The position numbers and the translations under genes were made by a program. From NCBI GenBank assembly GCA_015847255.1, contig JADLZK010012321.1, positions 1-64,000 on the forward strand: a DNA stretch of 64,000 bases, in the 5' to 3' direction. Shown here in pieces: positions 36,063 through 46,051 of the stretch (within the stretch, counting starts at the first letter, position 1; every line of letters starts with the position of its first letter). A model generated the notes under the pieces. The model was not told where the DNA came from, searched no databases, and saw only the letters and a list, made by a program, of their open reading frames with translations. This stretch comes from Hyparrhenia diplandra (lineage: Eukaryota; Streptophyta; Magnoliopsida; Poales; Poaceae).

Positions 36063-36689
36063 TGTCATGAACGAAGTGGGCCACCCGAGAGTGGCTAGAT
36101 GGGCTGGCGACCGCGGCCGCCCGCCAGAGGGAGGAGGGCCCAGGGCGCCCAGAGGGGGGCGCGCCCTTGCCGCCGCCACCTTCCCTCTCCCATTACGATT
36201 CGAGTTTGCTTCATATCCAAGTTAGGATTATCTTAGGTAATTTTGGTGTGCAAGGGGATATCTCATCTATAAGGGAGACCCTTATTAGGGAAAGAATAAA
36301 TTAGGATATGTTTGTAAAAGGTATTTAGGTCGTATAAAAAAACCTTGTAGAGATTGCTTAGATTACAAGTCCCACTAGTCGGGCTATATAAGCAAGAGGC
36401 ATGTAATCTCTAGGGGATAAGCAAGCAAATAAAAAAATATCTTTCGCTCTCCAACTCTCCATGCCGCCGCCGCCACCGCCAGCGCCGCCCACACGCCCGC
36501 CGCCGCCGCACGCCCCCCAGGCGCGCGACCGCCGACCGCCCCCTCCTCCGCGGCTCCTCCTCTCCACCTCGTCGCAGAGCTGCTGTTCGTCGTCGCCGAC
36601 GAAGAGCTTCGCCCCATCACGCAATTCCGGGGAGCTCCAGCGGGCCGAGGAACACGTGTCAATTCCGGCCCAATCTGGCGGAATCGACA
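36063..36689 (+). repeat. 3' LTR of gag-only element
   Basis: Partner of 33429-34025. Ends GGAATCGACA. Carries a (CCG)n-rich stretch at 36460-36545. Confidence 0.85.
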
Positions 36690-37808
36690 AGTCGGTTACG
36701 AATCGCGAGAGAGGTTTCACATTTCAATGGAATCTTGGGATGGTGTCGTCGAGGAACCTAAAGTGATCCGAATACAGGCCCACACCTGCCCCGTCGGTAT
36801 GCGCCATGCCGCGGCCGGTCTTGGCGAGCCCGCCCACTATACCCACGCATGGTGCGATGAATCTTTGTGTGTGCGGTATGCTCTTGTGCCACGCTAGGTG
36901 GTGCTCAGGACGTCATTTGGTGTCGTTTTACAAAGTCTAGCTCATATGCACTAAATTTATATGATCAAATAATAATATTTTCGATGCGAGAAAATATAAT
37001 TATATTTTTGTTGATTATATTTTATAGTATATATTTATATTTTTCTCTATAATCTTTTGAAGAAACTTGAGATGATTTGAGTCTATGTAAAATAACCGTA
37101 TGAGTTGAGGCTGTATGCGAGGCTTTCAATTCCATGTCTTTAACCACACGGCCGGGCGTCCCGAGTCGAGACCCGACCCACGTGAAATCACATCAGCCGG
37201 TGAGCACGCCTGGCCATATTGTCAAATCACTTGTCGTGGAGTAACCCAAAGCACTTGCCCGGAGCATCCACGGGTGAACTGAAATAGTACAAGCCCCACC
37301 AGGCGTCCTCTGTCCCGACCCCATAGGCCCACGGCATGCATGGCCACATGCGAGAGCAGTGGCCGGAGGTGATGAGTCGCTCGGCTTTACGGCCATGCGC
37401 TGCATGCCGCGGACCCTTCCCATCCGGCCCGCGGACAACCCCTCGCCCTACATGCTCTCCCCGTCATTTGGTTGGGTGAATTTCACCAACCGGGACGGGT
37501 CGGACCTCCTTTTTGCTTTTTTCGTTGGGGGGGGCGGGGGATGGGTTCGACCCAGGGGAATATTCGCCCAAGATGCGAGGTCGACTCCATCCGCCAAAAT
37601 CTCGCGAATGGAGCCGACCCCCGTTTGAAAGGCGGGTTCCGTTACCGCGGGCGGCTTCCACGGCGCGGGACTGCTTTAGTGCGGAAGCCTTCTCCGCCCG
37701 GCCGGCTCGATTCCACGGGCGGGACGCCTTCCGTAGCGGTGGGCGGGCTGCCGCCGCCTTCGGTCGCGTCGCTCCGCCCCGGCGGCTCGGTTGCGCCGCT
37801 CTTTGGAA
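36690..37808. other. Spacer containing the left part of module Z copy C
   Basis: 36690-37330 shows no gene. It holds an AT-rich patch at 36950-37060. About 37330-37470 resembles 58370-58500 of copy B (GGAGGTGATGAGTCG, TGCATGCCGCGG, CCCATCCGGC), so it is the left part of module Z copy C. 37471-37808 begins with a TTTGGTTGGG...CCAACCGGG inverted word and is GC-rich. It may be the left half of a further transposon whose right end is near 48330 (ACCAAACAC). Confidence 0.45.
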
Positions 37809-37813
37809 CCTTC

Positions 37814-38393
37814 CGAAATCTCATGTTTGGTTTTGGAAATTGATGACACACTTGTGGACTAATCCTTTGCTCTAAGTGATGACTATGAGATAGGATTAGA
37901 TGGGTGACAAGGAGCATGATGATGATGAACATGGGCGATGATGATGGACATGGTGGATCGTCAAGCTTCGGTGATCGGCTTAAGAGGAACGGGAGATCAA
38001 GGCAAAGGTATCTTGATAGGGTTTTTCTTTCGGTGATCAAGACACGATAGAGCGTGTGATCACATTATAGAATAGATAGCCGACTATCAAGAGGGGATGC
38101 CGCGACAATCCTTTGGTGAAGTGCTTCTAGGTCAATTGACTTGCATATGCATTTAGGATTGAGGGGCACTAACCGTTCTTGTCTAACCCGATCGCGACAT
38201 GCTAACACTAGTGCTCATGGGACACATTTGAAGTGTTGGCAACTCAAGACAAGAAGCGAAAACTTGGAAAGATGAAAAAACGGCGGCAGCGGCGATGAAG
38301 TGAAATGTTTTTTGTCTTTGCGTAGGACGGACGCTGGGCATTTGGCGCCTAGTGCGCCGGGCGCGATGCAAACATTCAATCGGGGCGCGACGC
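37814..38393 (+). repeat. 5' LTR of the SIRE-type element, truncated
   Basis: Corresponds to the first third of the 3' LTR (46052-about 46640) and then passes directly into gag at 38401. The rest of the LTR, the primer site and the leader are missing. The first base is C instead of T (CGAAATCTC). Left CCTTC duplication intact, so the loss is internal. Confidence 0.85.
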
Positions 38394-38400
38394 CCGGCGG

Positions 38401-39780
38401 CTTTCAATGGCACCAATTTTACCTATTGGAAGGTGAAGATGACGCACACCTCAAGTCAATCAATAGAGGCGTGTGGGTCGTGGGCGAGAACAAGTTTGAG
38501 GTGGCAAAGCCAAATGAGCCAACCGCGGCGAAGAGAAGAAACTATATGCCAATGATGTGGCCGTGAGTGCTTTTCATGAGGCATTCAATGATAGAGTGTT
38601 TGAGCAAGTCAAGTCACTCACCATTGCTCATGAGATTTGGAAGAAGCTAGAAGAGCGCAATGAGGGGGCAGAAGGCGTCAAGCAAGCAAAGGCCTATATC
38701 AAGCTTGAGCAATTCAATAGCTTCAAGATGGAGGAAGATGAGACCGTGCGCTCTTGAGATGTTTCACCGCATGCAAGTGTTGGTGAATGATCTCAATGCT
38801 CTAGGAGAAGAGATCAAGGACAAGACCTTCAACATGAAGTTCTTGAGATGTTTGCCCCAGCGGTTTGGGATGTTCATCACCGTGCTAGTGAGGTCAAATT
38901 TGAAGGATTTGACTCCCAACCAATTGCTTGATGAGGTCATGACCGATGACTCCTATAGAGATGACAAGAAAAAAGCAAGAGCTCATCAACAAGGCAAACA
39001 AGAAGGCAGTCAAGGATGAAGAGAAAAAAGAGGACAAGAAGAGCTTGGCACTCAAGGCTAGCTCATCATCAAAGGACAAGAAGAAGAAGGAAGAATCAAG
39101 TGATGAAGAGGATGGCACCTCTACAAGTGGAAGTGAAGTGGATGAGCAAATGGCTCTCTTTGTGAGAAGATTGAGGAAGTTTGTGAAGAAGAACTACATC
39201 TCCAAGAACAAAAAGAAGCAATCATCCAAGAAAAGAAGACCAAGGATGGCAATAATGAAGGCAACATGACATGCTTTCGTTGCCATGATGATTGTCACTT
39301 GATTGCCGAGTGCCCATATGAAAGTGATGATGAGAAGGGCATCAAGAAAGCAAGGAAGAAGAATGATGCCAAGAATGAGAAGGAGAAGAAGCCCAAGAAG
39401 AAGAATGAGTCACATGTGGCTATGTGGGATAGTGATGGCTCATCCTCTTCAAGTGATGAAGAAGAGGAGAAGAAGAACAAGAAGAAGGGACAAGCTCACC
39501 TTGCTATGCATGACAAGATCTCTCTCTTCGACACTCCCTCCTCATGCTTCATGGCTAAGGCCACCAAGGTACAATCTATCACTAGTGATGATAATGATGA
39601 TAGTGATAGTGATAGTGATGATGAGGAGCAAACACTCACTAGGGTGGAATTGCAAAGCATGTTTGATGATTGCATTGTCATATTCAAGCAAAGTAGGAAG
39701 GAATGCAAGGGCTTGCGTAAGGAAACAAAGAGCCTTAAGTAAGAACTTGATGAGCTTCGGACATCTTATGAGAAATAGAC
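38401..39780 (+). pseudogene. Copia gag (UBN2-type capsid/nucleocapsid)
   Basis: Opens in the middle of the N-terminal FNGTNFTYWKVKM motif of the copia Gag (UBN2 family). It continues with VSAFHEAFNDRVFEQVK, HEIWKKLEE, the MFHRMQVLVNDLNALGE block and LRCLPQRFGMFITVL, then a Lys/Glu/Ser-rich tail (39000-39250). A CX2CX4HX4C zinc knuckle (CFRCHDDCHLIAEC) lies at 39272-39313, with a long acidic Ser-Asp tract at 39590-39640. Frameshifts near 38450, 38560, 38750 and 38960 break the frame. Gag would form the virus-like particle that packages the element's RNA. No start codon remains because of the LTR/leader deletion. Confidence 0.85.
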
Positions 39781-40184
39781 CATTCTAAGTTAGAGAAACC
39801 TTATTCCTCTCTACTTGATGAGCACAAGTTGTGCTTAGTTGTTGAAAATGTGGATACATACAATGCTAGCATCATGTGTGACATTCTTGTTGATGAATCA
39901 ACCCCCAAATAAGAGACCTCCACTAGCTCTATCACTAGCATATCCATCTCTAGTGAAGATAGTGACAACCCTATGCTTATTCATGAGAATGCTTGTTTAA
40001 AGAGGGAAGTAAAGGAGCTCAATCACACCTTGGCTAAGGCCTATGGTGGTGAGGACCGCTTGTTTATGTGCTTGGGTAGCCAAAGGGCATCCTTATACAA
40101 GGAGGGCTTAGGCTATATCCCCAAAAAGGCAAGGCCGCCTATGTGACTCACAAGACTCGTTTTGTGAAGAGCAATGGTAGCGAT

Positions 40185-40226
40185 TGCAAAGCTTGCAAGC
40201 AAGTTGGTCATTTAGAGCCAAAGTGC
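40185..40226 (+). pseudogene. Second CCHC zinc knuckle of the SIRE element
   Basis: CKACKQVGHLEPKC fits CX2CX4HX4C. A second knuckle shortly before protease is a feature I associate with SIRE-lineage elements. The stretch 39780-40440 between the two is coding-like but interrupted by stops. Confidence 0.65.
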
Positions 40227-40435
40227 ATGAACAAGAGGACCAATGTTTCTTCCATCAAGCTTGATCATTAATATATGCTTGTGAAGAAGGACAATGGTGT
40301 TCGTGCTAGGTACATTGGTACACCATGGATGGGCTCAAAGAAGAAAGCCATTTGGGTACCAAAGGCCTTGGTGACTAACCTTGAAGGACCCAAGCAACAT
40401 TGGGTACCTAAGAAGAATTGATCTTATTTTGTTGG

Positions 40436-40850
40436 TCAATTACCGTCTTGGGAGGAGAGCATTGGATAATGGATAGTGGGTGCACTCAACACATGACAGG
40501 GGATTCTTATATGTCCAAATCTATTAGCATCAAGGGCATTGATGAATATGAGTCAATCACATTTAACAATGACAAGAAAGGCAATATGTTGGGGCTAGGC
40601 AAGATTGCTATCACTCAAGAGAAAAAGCTTGTCAAAGGTGTTGCTAGTTGATCATCTTGATTACAACCTATTGTCGGTTTCTCAACTTTGTGACCATGGG
40701 TACAAATGCATATTCACAAGCTAAGAAGTTGAAGTGGTTAGTGGTGATGGTGCAAATATGATCTTCAAGGGATTTAGATATGGTGATCTCTACCTTGTTG
40801 ACTTCAACTCAAAAGAAGCCAAGTTGACAACATGTTTACTCTCAAAGGCT
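40436..40850 (+). pseudogene. Copia aspartic protease
   Basis: EHWIMDSGCTQHMTG with the catalytic DSG (Asp at about 40472) is the retropepsin active site of copia elements. It is followed by a GNMLGLGKIAI-type flap region and an HLDYNLLS..QLCDHGY-type block. A frameshift near 40645 separates the two parts. It would cleave the Gag-Pol polyprotein. Confidence 0.8.
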
Positions 40851-40861
40851 AGAAAGGGTGG

Positions 40862-41600
40862 TTGTGGCATAGAAGGCTTGGTCATGTTGGAATGAAGCAA
40901 TTGAACAAGTTGATGAAGCATGACTTGGTTAGAAGCTTGAATGATGTAAAGTTTGAGAAGGACAAACCTTGTGGAGCATGTCAAGCCGGCAAGCAACATG
41001 GCAATGCACATCCAACCAAAAGTACAATGAGTACAAGCAATGAAGCATGACTTGGTTAGAAGCTTGAATGATGTAAAGTTTGAGAAGGACAAACCTTGTG
41101 GAGCATGTCAAGCCGCATAAGCAACATGGCAATGCACATCCAACCAAAAAAGTACAATGAGTACAAGCAATGCATTTGAGTTGCTACACATGGACTTGTT
41201 TGGGCCAACATCATACTCTAGCATTGGTGGCAACAAGTATGGTTTTGTCATAGTTGATGACTACACTAGATACACATGGGTATTCTTCTTGCATGACAAG
41301 AATGATGTGTTTGAGCTTTTCAAGACATTTGTCCGAGAAGGGTTCAAAATGAATTTGAGACATCAATCAAGAAGATTAGGAGTGGCAATGGAAGTGAATT
41401 CAAGAACACAAGAATTGAAGAGTTGTGTGATGAGCTTTGAATTGGACATCAATTCTCACCAAGGTGGTTCCTCAATCCAATGGTGTAGTTGAGAGGAAGA
41501 ATAGAACCTTGATTGAAATGGCAAGATCAATGCTTAGTGAGTACAATGTTAGCCATTCTTTTTCACAAGTCAATCAGTTAACCCTATTGTAGGGGTCTCT
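40862..41600 (+). pseudogene. Copia integrase (zinc domain and core), with damaged catalytic residue
   Basis: The HHCC zinc domain is visible (WHRRLGHVGMKQLNKL... and CGACQAGKQH), then the core with the first catalytic Asp in LLHMDLFGP and the DDYTRYTWVFFLHDK block. The second catalytic position reads IRSGNG instead of the family's IRSDNG (about 41373-41390), an Asp-to-Gly change. The ERKNRTLIEMARSML block contains the Glu. Frameshifts follow 41390 and 41500. A 127/130-bp tandem duplication interrupts the zinc domain at 40914-41170. It cannot integrate DNA. Confidence 0.85.
40914..41170 (+). repeat. 127-bp tandem duplication inside integrase
   Basis: TGAAGCATGACTTGGTTAG... is repeated head to tail (40914-41040, 41041-41170) with three small indels between units. 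It duplicates the second half of the HHCC domain and breaks the frame. Confidence 0.85.
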
Positions 41601-43720
41601 ATTGCCATGGGATGCTTGGCAAGACACCCTATGAGTTGCTTAATGGAAGGAAGCCCAACATTGGATACTTTAGAGTCTTTGGATGCAAATGCTACATTCT
41701 CAAAAAAGGCACAAGATTGGGTAAGTTTGACAACAAATGTGATGAAGGGTTCCTAGTTGGATATTCAACCACAAACAAAGCATATAGAGTTTTTCCCTGG
41801 AGATTTGGTGGTGGCAATCTTGAAGAAGTCCATGATGTGGAATTTGATGAAAACCCAAGCCTCTCAAAATGAAGTTGAAAATCATGATGATGTGAGTGGT
41901 TCCAACTTGGAGAATGCAATGAGGAACATGGATATTGGTGATATTTGGCCAAGGCAAGAATGATGATGATGATGATGACACTCCATTGCCTACCACTACA
42001 ATTGAGATCAATGCCATGGGAATGAAGCAAGCACTAGTGGTACACAAGATGAAGATCTAGAGCAACAAGCTAGTCCAACTCCTCATCCTAGTCATCAAGG
42101 TGAGCAAGTGATGCAACCATCCAACATTGCAAGAGATCATGTTGTGATCAAATTGATGTTTGACATCAATAGTGGAGTGGTTACTAGAAGAAGATTGGCA
42201 TCCTCTTTTGTGCTCACCATGCCTAAACACAAGAAGAAATATAAAATATTGAAAATGCACTCAAGAAGGAAGATTGGATCAATGCCATGCATGAACTTTT
42301 GAACTGTTCATCAAGAGGAATGATGCATGTCATTGGTGGAAAGGCCAAAGGACCCAATTGATAGGAACCAAGTGGGTCTTCAAAACCCACAAGATCAAGA
42401 TGGAATTGTGGTTAGAAACAAGGCAAGGCTAAGTAGCTCAAGGGTACAAGCAAAGCATTTGAGTTGCTCTTGGACTTTGGAGAGTCCAACATGCACCGGT
42501 TCTACTCTAGCATTGGTGGCAACTTGATGGTTTTGTCATAGTTGATGACTACATAGATACACATGTGGTGTTCTTTTTGCATGACAAATGGATGTGTTTG
42601 AGCTTTTCAAGACATTTGTTGAATGGGTTTAAAATGAATTTGGACATCCATGTGGAACAGTGACAATGGAAGGGTTTTGAAGAACAAAAGAATTGAACCA
42701 TGTGTGATGAGCTTGAATTGGACTTTCAATTCTCACCAACCAAGCACCTCAGAGCAATGGAGTTGAGAGGAAGAATAGAGATTTGATTGAAAAAGGGTTC
42801 AAGATTAGCAAGTACAATGTTAGCCATTCTTTTTTCACCAATAAGATCAACAAGGACTTGTTTTGTTGCAAATCTATGTTGATGACATGGGATCTTTTGG
42901 CAAGACACCCAAGAAGTTTTCAATGGAAGTTTAGCCAAACATTGGATACTTTAGAGTCTTTGGATGCAAATGCTACATTCTTGGAAAGGCACAAGATTGG
43001 GCAAGTTTGACAAGAAATGTGATGAAGGGTTCCTAGTTGGATATTCAACCACAAGCAAAGCATATAGAGTTTGGAACTTGGGTAGTGGCAAGCTTGAAGA
43101 AGTCCATGATGTGGAATTTGATGAAACCCAAGGCTCTCAAAATGAAGTTGAAAATCATGATGACGTGAGTGGTTCCAACTTGGAGAATGCAATGAGGAAC
43201 ATGGATATTGGTGATATTCGGCCAAGGCAAGTTGATGATGATGATGACACTCCATTGCCTACCACTACAATTGAGATCAATGCAAATGAAGCAAGCACTA
43301 GTGGTACACAAGATGAAGATCTAGAGTAACAAGCTAGTCCAACTCCTCATCCTAGTCATCAAGTGCAAGTGATGCAACCATCCAACATTACAAGAGATCA
43401 TCCAATTGATCAAATTGTCGGTGACATCAATAGTGGAGTGGTTACTAGAAGAAGATTGACATCCTTTTGTGCTCACCATGCCTATGTAGCACAAGAAGAA
43501 TCGGAGAACATTGAAAATGCACTCAAGAAGGAAGATTGGATCAATGCCATGCATGAAGAGTTGAACAACTTCAAGAGGAATGATGTATGGGAATTGATGG
43601 AAAGGCCAAAGGACTACAATGTGATAGAAACCAAGTGGGTCTTCAAGAACAAGCAAGATCAAGATGGAATTGTGGTTAGAAACAAGGCAAGGCTAGTAGC
43701 TCAAGGGTACACTCAAGTAG
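41165..43720 (+). repeat. Mosaic tandem duplication of the integrase-to-RT segment
   Basis: Two units of about 1.28 kb (41165-42440 and 42448-43720) each run from integrase STSNAFELL through the integrase C-terminal VFGCKCYIL..KFD.KCDEGFLVGYST and the linker to the RT start WINAMHE-type block. The second unit is unusual: at 42780-42920 integrase words alternate with words from the RT active-site region further downstream, for example SKYNVSHSF, then a stretch resembling 44030-44100, then integrase-like sequence again. Confidence 0.8.
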
Positions 43721-44400
43721 AGGGTCTTGACTTTGGAGAGACCTATGCCGGTTGCTAGACTTGAAGCAATTAGAATCTTGCTTGCTTATGCATGTGCTCA
43801 TGACATCAAGCTCTATCAAATGGATGTGAAAAGTGCATTCTTGAATGGCTTCATCAATGAGTTGGTGTATGTGGAACAACCCCGGGTTTTGAAGATGAAA
43901 AGTATCCCAACCATGTTTACAAGTTGAAGAAGGCTTTATATGGCTTGAAGCAAGCACCTAGAGCATGGTATGAGAGGTTGAGAGATTTTCTCCTCTCTAA
44001 AGGGTTCAAGATGGGCAAGGTGGACACCACTCTCTTCACCAAGAAGATTGGCAAGGACTTGTTTGTGTTGCAAATCTATGTTGATGACATTATCTTTGGG
44101 TCAACCAATCGCCATGGTTTTTGTGAAGTGTTTGCAAAGGTTTTGGCCAATTAGTTTGAGATGTCAACGCTTGGAGAGCTCAAATTCTTTCTTGGTCTAA
44201 AAATCAAGCAATTAAAAAAATCAATGGTAGTGTTCATTAGTCAAGGCAAGTACATCAAAGACATGATCAAGAAGTTTGATCTACAAGATGCCAAGTCAAT
44301 GTCCACACCAATGGCAACCAATGGAAGCCTAGACCCGATCCAAGTGGCAACATGGTTGAACAAAAGAACTATAGGTCTATGATTGGAAGTTTGCTCTATG
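43480..44400 (+). pseudogene. Copia reverse transcriptase
   Basis: RVT_2 blocks in order: WINAMHEELNNFKRNDVWEL, TKWVFKNKQDQDG, NKARLVAQGYTQ, RLEAIRILLAYAC, YQMDVKSAFLNGFI, YVEQP, LKKALYGLKQAPRAWYERL and the catalytic YVDD in LQIYVDDIIFGST (about 44073-44110), followed by GELKFFLGLKI. Frameshifts interrupt it at about 43748 and 43885, and an in-frame stop lies at about 44153. It would make cDNA from the element's RNA inside the particle. Confidence 0.9.
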
Positions 44401-45038
44401 CAACCGCATCAAGACCGGACATAGCATTTAGTGTGGGCATGTGTGCTAGATATCAATCCGATCCAAGAGAAAGTCACCTCAAGGCAACAAAGAGAATTGT
44501 GAGGTACTTGAAGGGCACACAAGATATTGGACTATGGTATCCAAAGGGATCCAAGTTTGAATTGATTGGATATTCGGATTTCGACTATGGAGGGTGCAAG
44601 ATCAATAGAATGAGCACAAGTGGCACATGTCAATTCCTTGGAAGGTCACTAGTATCATGGTCTTCAAAGAAGCAAAATAGTGTTGCTCTCTCAACCGCCG
44701 AAGCCGAATACATTAGTGCGGGAAGTTGTTGCACTCAATTGCTTTGGATGAGGTCAACATTGAAGGATTTTGGATTCACATTTGACAAAGTCCCATTGTA
44801 TTGTGACAATGAAAGTGCAAGGAAGATGACCCAAAATCCGGTTCAACATCCAAGAACAAAGCACATTGATATAAGGCACCACTTCATAAGAGATCATCAA
44901 CAAAAAGGTGACATTTGTATCATGGGCATTGGCACCGAAGATCAACTAGCCGACATATTCACCAAGCCACTTGATGAGAAGAGGTTTTGCATGCTAAAGG
45001 GAGAATTGAACATTATTGACTTCTCCAACTTGAGTTGA
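44352..45038 (+). CDS. Copia RNase H domain (open, C-terminal part of pol)
   Basis: The longest intact stretch of the element, 228 codons. YRSMIGSLLYATASRPDIAF is the RT-RNase H connection, HLKATKRIVRYLKGTQDIGL follows, then the RNase H core: YSDFDYGG (usually YSDADYAG), ALSTAEAEYISA, YCDNESA and the HIDIRHHFIRD helix, ending DQLADIFTKPLDEKRF. It stops at TGA at 45038. The open frame is only the 3' part of a broken polyprotein and has no translation start of its own. Its better preservation suggests the element is not very old. Confidence 0.85.
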   Translation: MVEQKNYRSMIGSLLYATASRPDIAFSVGMCARYQSDPRESHLKATKRIVRYLKGTQDIGLWYPKGSKFELIGYSDFDYGGCKINRMSTSGTCQFLGRSLVSWSSKKQNSVALSTAEAEYISAGSCCTQLLWMRSTLKDFGFTFDKVPLYCDNESARKMTQNPVQHPRTKHIDIRHHFIRDHQQKGDICIMGIGTEDQLADIFTKPLDEKRFCMLKGELNIIDFSNLS

Positions 45039-46051
45039 TGCACCCCACTTATATGACATGCCTCTCCTTCGACAAATCCCAAGGTACAAGTTGGTTGTCA
45101 TGGCATTCATATTTAGCTAAGGACTTGTTAGTGCATCTAGACATCATGCATGCTTATTAGGCTCATTCATGGAAAATAAAATGCTTTCAATGTATGTGTG
45201 GCACCACTATTGCTTTGATTGGTTCTATGAACTAGTGGTGGCATATAACATGTTTATGTGCTTGCAATCCTAGTGTCAACTCTAGAAAATGAGCTATTGA
45301 TGTGTATTCTAACATGGTGCAAGATAACCCTTATGCATATGAGGTGTGAAAAAGCTTGTCCTTGGTTCAAACTTGAATACATGGAAAGACAAGTGATCTA
45401 GATGAGACCACATGTGATACTTTGATTGACTTGATTTCTCTCATTTACACCTTTTTGGTGATTGTTGACAAAGGGGAGAAATAAGTCACAAAGATGTTGG
45501 AAAGGATCACACAAATAGGGGGAGCAAGCTCATAGACTATTTGTGCATTTGTATGTGCATGATCATAATGAAATGTTGCATTGGCAATCTAAATTCAATA
45601 TTCATGATTGCTTGGTGTATGCTAGTTTTGAAAAATTGTTTGGTGTATTGACCAACTAGCATGCATAGGATGTATCTAGACAAAGCTCACATTTTAGCCT
45701 ATAATGTTGATCTCATGGGGTATGTTGAGTTTTGATGATTGTCTAGTTACATTGATGCTAAGGACTCCGATGGTTTCACGCTTCAAAGGTCCGAATTCTA
45801 GAACCTTAGCATCTCTTTTTGGTATTAGTATCTCTCCCCAAGATTTCTATCCATACATATGTGCCAAATTGATCCAAACACATGGAAGCACATATGTAGG
45901 GGAGCTACTACTACTAAAAACCGAACCTTGAAATGTTTGTCCAATCCTTGATTCATGATCAAAATGCTATGGGCAAGCAATTCAAGTTCAATTGAATTTT
46001 AATTCAAATCTTTGTGAGTTTGGTTGTCATCAATTACCAAAAAGGGGAGAT
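45039..46051 (+). other. Non-coding 3' segment of the SIRE element and purine tract
   Basis: About 1 kb between RNase H and the 3' LTR. No env-like frame is visible. It ends with AAAAAGGGGAGAT (46039-46051), the polypurine tract that primes plus-strand synthesis. Confidence 0.7.

Larger units (their letters stand above)
33429..36689 (+). mobile_element. Gag-only LTR retrotransposon, most complete copy
   Basis: 3.26 kb with two LTRs of about 600 bp in direct orientation (33429-34025, 36063-36689), both starting TGTCATGAAC. A primer site (TAGTATCGAAGACGGGG, a degenerate initiator-tRNA-Met site) lies near 34028, and a purine tract GGTGGGGAGA directly precedes 36063. The 2.0-kb interior encodes one gene only: a Gag-like N-terminal half and an unrecognised C-terminal half. 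Protease, RT, RNase H and integrase are absent, as in the TR-GAG class of plant elements. The flanks GATCG and AGTCG are an imperfect 5-bp duplication. Confidence 0.8.

Noticed and set aside
39000..39650. Lys/Glu/Ser/Asp-rich open frames as separate nuclear proteins
   Set aside because: They are the charged tail of the copia Gag around its zinc knuckle.
40914..41170. Tandem duplication read as two integrase zinc domains
   Set aside because: The second unit repeats only half of the domain and introduces stops, so it is a duplication artefact or mutation and not a domain gain.
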